From DASXRC01 sp036506495 (GTDB lineage Bacteria; Actinomycetota; Actinomycetes; Mycobacteriales; Micromonosporaceae), in contig DASXRQ010000159.1 of the NCBI GenBank assembly GCA_036506495.1, forward strand, positions 1-28,653: DNA of 28,653 nt, in the 5' to 3' direction. Below, in pieces: positions 14,084 to 20,273 of the stretch. The notes under the pieces are model-generated. The model was not told the origin of the DNA and ran no database searches. It was given only the letters and a program-made list of their open reading frames with translations. A program made the translations under genes and the position numbers. Within the stretch, counting starts at the first letter, position 1. Every line of letters starts with the position of its first letter.

Positions 14084-15637
14084 CTAGCCGCCGGCCTTGA
14101 AGCTGGGTGTGATGAGGTCGTAGAGACCCGTGTTGAACGCCCAGTCGAAGTCACGCGTGACCCAGAAGAGCGCGGCGGCGTGCCCGGCCGACGGCGGATA
14201 GGTGCGCACCTCCACGTGCCGTCGGCCGTTGTTGTCGAACGTGAACTCCCACTCGGCGCCGGCGACGAACAGGGTCCGCTGGACCCGGATCCGCCGGTAC
14301 CCCGGCAGCACGCCCGCGGCCAACAGCCGTCGTTCCTGCGTCCGTGCGTCGGCGACCGGATCCGTCGTGGCCGGCTGGCGGGGGACGATACCGAGCGTTC
14401 GGCTCCCGCCGGGGTCGACGAAGCACACGATGTCGCCGGCTCGGAAGTATGTCCAGCCGTCGGGCACCGCGAGCCGGAAGCCCGCGTCGTCGCGGTGCCA
14501 GGACCAATGCGGGGGGAGCGCGCGCCCATCGAGAACCGTGGCCGCACCCGGCCGCGGAGTCAACATACGTGGCCCGGCCGGCGGCGTGTCGCACGCGCGT
14601 ACCCCCGGTAGAGGCGCGGCCGCGGTCCGAGCGGTGGGCGCTCCGGTGGACGCCGCGCCGCTCGGCGTCGGTCCCGGCGATGTGTGGTCGCCGGCCGGGC
14701 GGTCCAGCGCGAGCAGGGCCAGCCCGACGACGATCACTGTCACCAGGGCCGCGGCGGTGGCGAGGATCAGTACGTTTACCCGGGGCAGCCCCCACGGCGG
14801 CGCACCGGTGCCGCCATGGGTCACGCGCCGCAGCCGGCGTTCGACCTCGGCCGCCGTCAGTCGTTGCCGAGGATCCTTGCGAAGCAACCCGGTCAGCACG
14901 GGCGTGAGCGGGCCCGCTCGACGCGCTGGGTCCGGCGGCTCGGTGGCCAGCGCGGTCAGCGTGGCCATCGTGTTGGGCCGAGCGAAGGGCGAATGCCCCT
15001 CGACCGCGGCGAACAATGTGGCGCCCAGCGACCACAGGTCGGTTTGCACGGTGGAGATTCCGGAGGCGGCTCGCTCCGGAGCGACGTACTGCGGCGAGCC
15101 CATGACCAGCCCGGCCCGGGTGGTGGTGCCGTCGTCCTCGAACGTCGCGAGCCCGAAGTCGGTCAGCACCACCCGGCCGGACTCTCCGATGAGCACGTTA
15201 TGCGGCTTGACGTCGCGGTGCAGCACACCTGCCCGGTGTGCCGCCTGGAGCGCCGCGAGCACGGCGAGACCGATCTCCGCGACGCGCCGCGGCGGCAGCG
15301 GGCCGTCTTGCCGGATCAGATGCTGCAGCGACCGCGACGGCACGTACTCCATGACGATCCACGGCCAGGCCTCGGTGTGCACGACGTCGTAGATCTTCAC
15401 GACGTTGGCGTGGTTCAGCCGGGCGGCGGCACGCGCCTCGCGCAGCGTGCGGTCGCGCAGCTCGTCGGACTCCGCGTCGCTCAGCCAGTCCGGTGGGACG
15501 ACTTCCTTGATCGCCACGTCGCGGTGCAGCATCTCGTCGCGGGCGAGCCAGACCCGGCCCATCCCGCCGCTGCCGACCGGCTCTAGCAGGCGATACCGGC
15601 CGGCGACCAGCACCGGCCGCACGATATGGCCTCCCAT
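14084..15637 (-). CDS. PknB-type Ser/Thr protein kinase with extracytoplasmic C-terminal domain
   Basis: A 517-residue receptor-like kinase. The catalytic domain covers residues 15-275: Gly-rich loop GSGGMG (22-27), K44 in VAIKEV, catalytic D142 in HRDVKPHN, DFG 160-162, and a PQYVAPE segment. One membrane helix lies near residues 288-310 (VLILATAAALVTVIVVGLALLAL), then a Pro/Thr/Ser/Ala-rich linker. The outer domain of about 160 residues contains two Cys (RACDTP and IVCFVDPG) and several aromatic strands (WSWHRDDAGF; WEFTFDN). It is not a PASTA domain and I do not recognise it. A TATCGT -10-like element lies about 20 bases before the ATG, so it may have its own promoter, although the sortase gene ends only 42 bp upstream on the same strand. 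Likely target: cell-envelope proteins. Confidence 0.9.
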   Translation of the reverse strand: MGGHIVRPVLVAGRYRLLEPVGSGGMGRVWLARDEMLHRDVAIKEVVPPDWLSDAESDELRDRTLREARAAARLNHANVVKIYDVVHTEAWPWIVMEYVPSRSLQHLIRQDGPLPPRRVAEIGLAVLAALQAAHRAGVLHRDVKPHNVLIGESGRVVLTDFGLATFEDDGTTTRAGLVMGSPQYVAPERAASGISTVQTDLWSLGATLFAAVEGHSPFARPNTMATLTALATEPPDPARRAGPLTPVLTGLLRKDPRQRLTAAEVERRLRRVTHGGTGAPPWGLPRVNVLILATAAALVTVIVVGLALLALDRPAGDHTSPGPTPSGAASTGAPTARTAAAPLPGVRACDTPPAGPRMLTPRPGAATVLDGRALPPHWSWHRDDAGFRLAVPDGWTYFRAGDIVCFVDPGGSRTLGIVPRQPATTDPVADARTQERRLLAAGVLPGYRRIRVQRTLFVAGAEWEFTFDNNGRRHVEVRTYPPSAGHAAALFWVTRDFDWAFNTGLYDLITPSFKAGG

Positions 15638-15679
15638 CTATCAGCGCTGTCCACGATAGTGCAGTTCGGCGGTCCGGAA

Positions 15680-16312
15680 TCAGGCGCGAACGGCGTACAC
15701 CACCAGGTTGTCCGTGTACGAGTGGAGCGAGCGGTCGAACTCCCCGCCGCACGTGACCAGGCGCAACTGAGGGGTCGGAGTCGGCCCGTACACCGCAGCG
15801 GTGGGGAAGTCGGTCTTCGGATACCACCCGCTGGACACCACCCTGAAGGGAAGCCAGCGCCCCCCGCGCTCCACCTCGATCAGGTCGCCCGGGCGCAGCT
15901 GGGGCAGCCGGAAGAAAACGGCCGGTCCGCGCTTGGAGTCCACGTGCCCGGCGACGACGGCGGGTCCGGTGTCGCCGGGTAGCGTGCCGTCGGCGTACCA
16001 GCCGGCCTTTCCGAAGTCGTGGGGTGCCGCCAGCGTGCCGGATCCATCGAGGTGCAGCGCCTCCAGCGCCGTGTCCACGCCGATGGCCGGGATGCGCACG
16101 CGGGTCGGGCTGCCGGTGGGCGCCGGTCCGGCCGCGAGACGCGGCGGCACCGACGTCCCAGCCGTCCAGGACGCGGAATCGTGCCACTCGGCAACTAGCT
16201 TCCCGGCGGCTAGCTTGCCGTCAATGCCGATCGTCAGGGCGGATCCGGCGCCCACTCCCGCGACGAAACACGCCAGCATGACGACCGGCAGGAGGACGCC
16301 CCGGCCGCTCAC
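15680..16312 (-). CDS. Class F sortase
   Basis: A 210-residue membrane-anchored transpeptidase. An N-terminal hydrophobic segment (residues 7-27, VLLPVVMLACFVAGVGAGSAL) serves as signal anchor. The sortase barrel follows: RVRIPAIGVD (strand start), catalytic H123 in VVAGHVDS, catalytic C188 in LVTCGGEFD, and a candidate Arg R194 right after. Class F enzymes of actinobacteria usually stand alone and their substrates are poorly known. The GTG start at 16312 overlaps the stop of the DUF4397 gene (GTGA), so the two are co-translated; an out-of-register ATG is also possible two bases upstream. The DUF4397 protein is the obvious partner, but I see no clear LPxTG motif in it. Confidence 0.9.
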   Translation of the reverse strand: MSGRGVLLPVVMLACFVAGVGAGSALTIGIDGKLAAGKLVAEWHDSASWTAGTSVPPRLAAGPAPTGSPTRVRIPAIGVDTALEALHLDGSGTLAAPHDFGKAGWYADGTLPGDTGPAVVAGHVDSKRGPAVFFRLPQLRPGDLIEVERGGRWLPFRVVSSGWYPKTDFPTAAVYGPTPTPQLRLVTCGGEFDRSLHSYTDNLVVYAVRA

Positions 16313-17175
16313 ATCCGAACGTGCCGCCCGGCCGGCCGCCGCCGCAGGACCGCCACGCCTAGCCCGACGCCGAAGAGCGCCAGCGCCACCCCGAGCGGCA
16401 GTGCCGAGCCTCGGGGCGCGGGCTGTGTGCCGCCGGCCCCGGTCTCAACGCCGCCACTGGGTAGGCCGCCGCGCCGCGACGCGTCGGTCAACACCTTCGC
16501 GGTCAGGCCCGATGCCTTGTTGTCCAGCACGAGCACCGAGTACACGTTGCCGGCCCCGAGCGACGTTGTCAGCTGGGTCTGCGGACCGCTCTCGACCGGG
16601 CGTACGATGAGCCGCCAGCGGCCCGGATCGACCTCCCGGTAAGGGGTCGTGGTGGCGAACGCGACGTCGTCGGCGATGGTCGGACCGTCGGCGACGGACA
16701 CCGCGAGGACCGGCGCGCGCACCGACGCCTGCACGACCCGCACCTTGGCCTTGTCGGCGGTCGGCAGGGTCAGGTCGTCCTTGATGATGCTCAGGCCGAG
16801 CTGCGCGTGGCGTCCGACGCCGGCGACCGTGTACGCCTGGCGGGCGGTGACGGTCACGGACGTGGTCAGCACGGGCTTGCTGCTGGCGGGCGCGTTCGCG
16901 ACGCGCATCGCGACCTCGTACACCCCGACCGGCAGGGTCAGGTACGGCGACACGACGCCGTACGCGACCGCCTTGAAGACCTGGTTCTTTACGGCGCCGG
17001 TTGGCGACGACAGGTACACGTCGACGGCGGGTGTGTCGGGGGAGAGGTGCGCCAGACGCACGAACCCGAAGCTTGCGGTGCCGGCCGCAGCGGGCGCGGC
17101 AACGAGCGCGAGTCCACCGGCGACAACGGCGGCGGCGACGGCGGTTAGCCAACGCCGCGGGGCGCTTCCGGACAT
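16309..17175 (-). CDS. Secreted DUF4397 domain protein with C-terminal membrane anchor
   Basis: A 288-residue exported protein. Residues 1-32 form a signal peptide (RRW then a long Ala/Val stretch ending AAPAAAG). DUF4397 begins with FVRLAHLSPDTPAVDVYL and covers much of residues 35-215 in two beta-rich repeats (compare VRVVQASVRAPVLAVSV). A Gly/Pro-rich linker, a C-terminal helix (LPLGVALALFGVGLGVAVL) and a basic tail RRRPAGRHVRM resemble a sorting or anchor module, but only LPSGG and ALPLG occur, not LPxTG. ATG 17175 is used because GGAGG lies 5-9 bases upstream. The gene pairs with a class F sortase, a common actinobacterial arrangement. DUF4397 may bind cell-wall or extracellular glycans; this is not established. 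Confidence 0.88.
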   Translation of the reverse strand: MSGSAPRRWLTAVAAAVVAGGLALVAAPAAAGTASFGFVRLAHLSPDTPAVDVYLSSPTGAVKNQVFKAVAYGVVSPYLTLPVGVYEVAMRVANAPASSKPVLTTSVTVTARQAYTVAGVGRHAQLGLSIIKDDLTLPTADKAKVRVVQASVRAPVLAVSVADGPTIADDVAFATTTPYREVDPGRWRLIVRPVESGPQTQLTTSLGAGNVYSVLVLDNKASGLTAKVLTDASRRGGLPSGGVETGAGGTQPAPRGSALPLGVALALFGVGLGVAVLRRRPAGRHVRM

Positions 17176-17385
17176 GCTGCCTCCTAGCAGGTCGGACGCC
17201 GTCACCGCCCCGTAGTACGGCGCCAACGGCGACGCTGCCGCACGTTGATGAGAATCACCATGGCCCATATGGCGGAGAGTAAGTGGCACCGCCGGACCAC
17301 TCCTGTGTGGACCTGGGACTCCTCAGGAGCTCACTGCGGGAGGCGGGTGTCGGGTTTCCGGCAGACACGCTTTCGCGGGGGTATT
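17176..17385. other. Intergenic region upstream of DUF4397 gene
   Basis: About 210 bp with no convincing gene. It holds the DUF4397 ribosome binding site (GGAGG on the minus strand, near 17180) and must contain that operon's promoter, but no clear -35/-10 pair is seen. The next part of the gap contains palindromes (17386-17472). Confidence 0.5.
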
Positions 17386-17472
17386 CACGTCGCTGGGGGC
17401 GTGGGAGGTTGCGGGGCGTTAGTTCTGCGAACTCCACGTCCGTGTGGGCGTGCGCACATCCGTGGGTGCGTG
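17386..17472. repeat. Three 18-bp palindromes of the CACGTCC-N4-GGGCGTG family
   Basis: Unit 1 (17386-17403) is CACGTCG-ctgg-GGGCGTG. Unit 2 (17435-17452) is CACGTCC-gtgt-GGGCGTG. Unit 3 (17455-17472) is CACATCC-gtgg-GTGCGTG. Units 2 and 3 are spaced by two bases, giving the same 20-bp period as at 9104-9141. Just before unit 2 is another small inverted repeat, AGTTC-tgc-GAACT (17421-17433). The set lies upstream of the Xre-type gene. Confidence 0.7.
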
Positions 17473-17506
17473 GATTTCTCGAACATCGCTATTCGCGAGG
17501 CTTGGG

Positions 17507-17515
17507 TTATCCACA
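17507..17515 (+). promoter_or_regulatory. DnaA-box-like 9-mer
   Basis: TTATCCACA is an exact match to the classical DnaA box. It is alone: no cluster of boxes is seen nearby, so this is not an origin. It lies about 40 bp upstream of the Xre-type gene start. Confidence 0.3.
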
Positions 17516-17556
17516 GGGGCTACCGAGCGACTGACGACAGCGGCACGATCGGGTCC

Positions 17557-18252
17557 GTGGACGACGACCTGGACACCCGTCGGCTGGCCCGCGACGCTGG
17601 GCGCCTGTTCGCTGCCACCCGCGCCCGGGCCGGGTTGAGCCAGGAGCGAGCCGCCGAGCGTGCGGGCACCACCCAACAATGGCTCTCGCGGCTTGAGCGC
17701 GGCCGTGCAAACCCGTGGCTGGACCAGCTCGCGCGCCTGTTCAGCGCGGTCGGCGCTCGGCTGCGGCTGGAGACGGCCGCACCGGTCGCGGAGCCCGATC
17801 CAGACCTGTTGCCGCATATGTCCGATGAGGACCGCGACGCGTTGTTCGCAGACTACGGGTACCTTTACCGCGTGTTCGCGGCGGTCCCGCACGTGATCGT
17901 TGGCCGGGTCGCGGCGCTCGCGCAGGGAGTTCCGGTCCGACCCACGCGTCTGGACCTCGCGGTGGCCGAGCACGACCTCGACGCGGTCCGCGGCGGGTTC
18001 GATCGCCTCGCCTGCCTCCGGTGGAGCGAGCGGTGGCAGGAGTTTCGCCACGCCGACGGCGATCCGGGACGGCCCGGCCCGATGCGCTGGCAGATCGCCG
18101 GCTCCGTGGAACTGCGGCTGGACGTCGGCGAGCGGTTGCCGTCGAGCATCGAGGTGTGGGTGGCGAAGCGACGGCTGCGCGTCCGTCCCCTAGCTGAGCT
18201 CGCGGCCAGCGACCCCGACATCGCAGACGTGCTCCGCCGCATCGGGCGATGA
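17557..18252 (+). CDS. Xre-type HTH protein with nucleotidyltransferase-like C-terminal region
   Basis: A 231-residue protein. Residues 10-65 are an Xre/Cro helix-turn-helix (ARAGLSQERAAERAGTTQQW then LSRLERGRANPWL). A linker with DEDRDALFADYGYLY follows. Residues of about 108-210 read like a degenerate MNT/AbiEii-type nucleotidyltransferase: VPVRPTRLDLAVAEHDLDA resembles the R-x-T-x-D-L-D-L core, but only one of the usual acidic residues is clearly present. GTG 17557 is chosen because the HTH starts shortly after and a CACGAT -10-like sequence lies 7 bases upstream (leaderless type). The frame is open further upstream through the palindromes but codes nothing family-like. Could be a stand-alone regulator or an antitoxin-like component; no partner toxin is adjacent. 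Confidence 0.75.
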   Translation: MDDDLDTRRLARDAGRLFAATRARAGLSQERAAERAGTTQQWLSRLERGRANPWLDQLARLFSAVGARLRLETAAPVAEPDPDLLPHMSDEDRDALFADYGYLYRVFAAVPHVIVGRVAALAQGVPVRPTRLDLAVAEHDLDAVRGGFDRLACLRWSERWQEFRHADGDPGRPGPMRWQIAGSVELRLDVGERLPSSIEVWVAKRRLRVRPLAELAASDPDIADVLRRIGR

Positions 18253-18259
18253 CCAATCG

Positions 18260-18275
18260 GGCGTTGACAAACGCC
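18260..18275. terminator. Small hairpin between convergent genes
   Basis: GGCGTT (18260-18265), loop gaca, AACGCC (18270-18275). It lies within the 36-bp gap between the Xre-type gene and the GH133 gene, which converge, so it could serve both. No T-run follows. Confidence 0.5.
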
Positions 18276-18288
18276 GGGCGGCCGCACA

Positions 18289-20193
18289 TCAGGACCGCAG
18301 CGCGCGCAGCACCTCGGCAACCGACCAGGCCTGGAACGGGCAACCGGTGGCCGCGTGCGGCGGCTGCCCGTCGGCCGTCTCGGTGACCGAGCCGAGACCG
18401 AACTCGGCCAGGTGTGCGGCGACGCCCGCGAACAGTTCGGTGGTCGGGCCGCCGGCGCGCCTGACCGCGTCCGCGTACGGGCCGAGCAGCCACGGCCAGA
18501 CGGTTCCCTGGTGGTACGCCCGGTCGCGGTCGGCCGGGCCCCCGCGGTGCGCGCCCAGGTAGCCGGGTGCGTCGGTGGCGAGGGTCCGCAGCCCCAGCGG
18601 AGTCAATAGCGCCGCGCCGACCGCGTGCAGCACGGCCGGGTCGGGGTCCATCGGTGCGTACGGCAGGGAGTACGCGAGCAGCTGGTTCGGGCGCATCGCC
18701 GGGTCGTCGCCGGTCGGACCGTCGACCACGTCGTACAGCCAGCCGGTGGACGCCGGGTACCGGGCGCGGAACGACGTGTAAGCCCGGCCGTGCCACCGCT
18801 CGAGCTCGCTCGTGTCGCGGCCGGTCGCGGCGCACATGCGGGCGAGCCCGGCGAGCCCGTTGATCCACAGTGCGTTCAGTTCGACGGCCTTGCCGGCGCG
18901 CCGGGTGACGGGCTGGCCATCGACGCGGGCATCCATCCAGGTCAGCGCCTCTCCCTCGGCGCCTTGGGTGACGAGCCCGTCGCCGGTGTCGATCTTGATC
19001 CCGTACCGCGTGCCCCCCAGGTGCGCCTTGACCACGCCGAGCAGCGGATCGACGAGCTCGGCCGCCAGGTCGGTGTCGCCGGTCGCCGCCACGTGCCGCT
19101 CGACGGCGTGTAGGAACCAGAGCGTCGCGTCGGCGGTGTTGTGCTCCGTGCGGCCGGTGTCCGCGGTGTTGGCCAGCATCCCGTCCGAGAGCGTCGCGGC
19201 GTACGCCCGGAGCAGCTGGCGGCCCTCATCGGCCCGACCGGCCGCGAGAAACAGCCCCTCGTACGAAATCATTGTGTCCCGCGACCAGGCGCCGAACCAC
19301 GGGTAGCCCGCCACGACGTCCGGGCCCGCTGTGCCGCGCACGACGAACGCGTCGGCGGCGAGGGCGAGCGTCGCGCCCACCGCGGTCGTCGGCCTCGCGG
19401 CCGCGACCACCGCGCGGTTGCGTGCGCGGGCCGCCGCGACGATCGAGTTCGCCGGTTGCGGCGGATCGTCCAGGCCCTCCGCCCACGCCGTCACCTCGAC
19501 GGCCGCGCCCGGACGGGAAAGCTCCGCCTCGAACCGGCCGGCGTGCCACAGGTCCTCCGCGGGCGGCAGGCCGCGGGCTGCCTCTTCCCGGTGGTACGCC
19601 CCGCGCCACCACTCGCCGACCGGTCGCCAGCCCGGGCCGGCCAGCCGGTACGCCCCTTCGATGAGCACACCGTCCACTGTCGACTCCGCGCGCGGCGGTG
19701 GGCCGTCGGCGTACCGCTCGCCGTGGGCGTCCCGCCATGTGCAGAGCGCGTCGAGCGCGACCCGGACCGGGCCGCCCGCCACGAGCCGGTCGACGACGGC
19801 GAGGCATGGCCGGCCGTACGCCATCGCGAGCTGCCGCTCGAGCACCACGTCGCCGATCCGCCAGCGCCACCGGGGCAGTCCGTCGCCGAGATCGAAGGTC
19901 TCCAGGTACACGTGCCCGGCGGGATCCACGGCGCCGGAGGTCCACTCGCGGGTGCCGAGCCGCACCTGTCCGCCGGACGGCAGGGTCAGCACCGGGTCGA
20001 GGCCGACGAGCCCGACGTGACGGGCGGACGCGGTATCGCCGGAGACCACCAACAGTCCGTGGTACCGCCGCGTGCGCAACCCGGCGACGGTCCCCATCGC
20101 GTACCCGCCGCGCCCGTCGGTCACCAGCCACTCACGTACCGTCGCGGAGGCGAGGTCGCCGCAGACCTGCGCGCCGAACGTGATCGGGATCAT
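18289..20193 (-). CDS. Amylo-alpha-1,6-glucosidase / glycogen debranching enzyme (GH133-like)
   Basis: A 634-residue cytoplasmic enzyme expected to hydrolyse alpha-1,6 branch stubs in glycogen. The N-terminal GDE_N-type domain starts with REWLVTDGRGGYAMGT and TRRYHGLLV. The (alpha/alpha)6 catalytic domain has GYPWFGAWSRDTMISYEG near residue 295, TADATLWFLHAVE near 355, GEALTWMDAR near 411 and YHQGTVWPWLLGPY near 558. The Asp and Glu acids in these blocks are the expected catalytic set. Start: ATG 20193 gives MIPITFG as in relatives; a GTG at 20217 is an alternative eight codons earlier. No signal peptide. It is divergent from another alpha-glucosidase-type gene (80 bp between starts), suggesting shared control. 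Confidence 0.9.
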   Translation of the reverse strand: MIPITFGAQVCGDLASATVREWLVTDGRGGYAMGTVAGLRTRRYHGLLVVSGDTASARHVGLVGLDPVLTLPSGGQVRLGTREWTSGAVDPAGHVYLETFDLGDGLPRWRWRIGDVVLERQLAMAYGRPCLAVVDRLVAGGPVRVALDALCTWRDAHGERYADGPPPRAESTVDGVLIEGAYRLAGPGWRPVGEWWRGAYHREEAARGLPPAEDLWHAGRFEAELSRPGAAVEVTAWAEGLDDPPQPANSIVAAARARNRAVVAAARPTTAVGATLALAADAFVVRGTAGPDVVAGYPWFGAWSRDTMISYEGLFLAAGRADEGRQLLRAYAATLSDGMLANTADTGRTEHNTADATLWFLHAVERHVAATGDTDLAAELVDPLLGVVKAHLGGTRYGIKIDTGDGLVTQGAEGEALTWMDARVDGQPVTRRAGKAVELNALWINGLAGLARMCAATGRDTSELERWHGRAYTSFRARYPASTGWLYDVVDGPTGDDPAMRPNQLLAYSLPYAPMDPDPAVLHAVGAALLTPLGLRTLATDAPGYLGAHRGGPADRDRAYHQGTVWPWLLGPYADAVRRAGGPTTELFAGVAAHLAEFGLGSVTETADGQPPHAATGCPFQAWSVAEVLRALRS

Positions 20194-20257
20194 TTGCTCA
20201 TCATGCCCACGCGACACCCTGGTGGGGCCGTGAAGGCTGTCACCCGGCCGAGATCGG

Positions 20258-20263
20258 TAGCAT
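20258..20263 (+). promoter_or_regulatory. Putative -10 of the GH63-like gene
   Basis: TAGCAT fits TANNNT and ends 10 bases before ATG 20274, placing transcription start almost at that codon. It overlaps the alternative ATG at 20262, which argues against that start. Confidence 0.4.
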
Positions 20264-20273
20264 GCGGGACATC

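Noticed and set aside
17507..17515. Replication origin suggested by the DnaA box
   Set aside because: Only one box is present and none of dnaA, dnaN, parAB or other origin genes are nearby.
17245..17556. Long N-terminal extension or separate small gene before the Xre-type protein
   Set aside because: The translated sequence is irregular, spans the palindromes and has no homology-like pattern.
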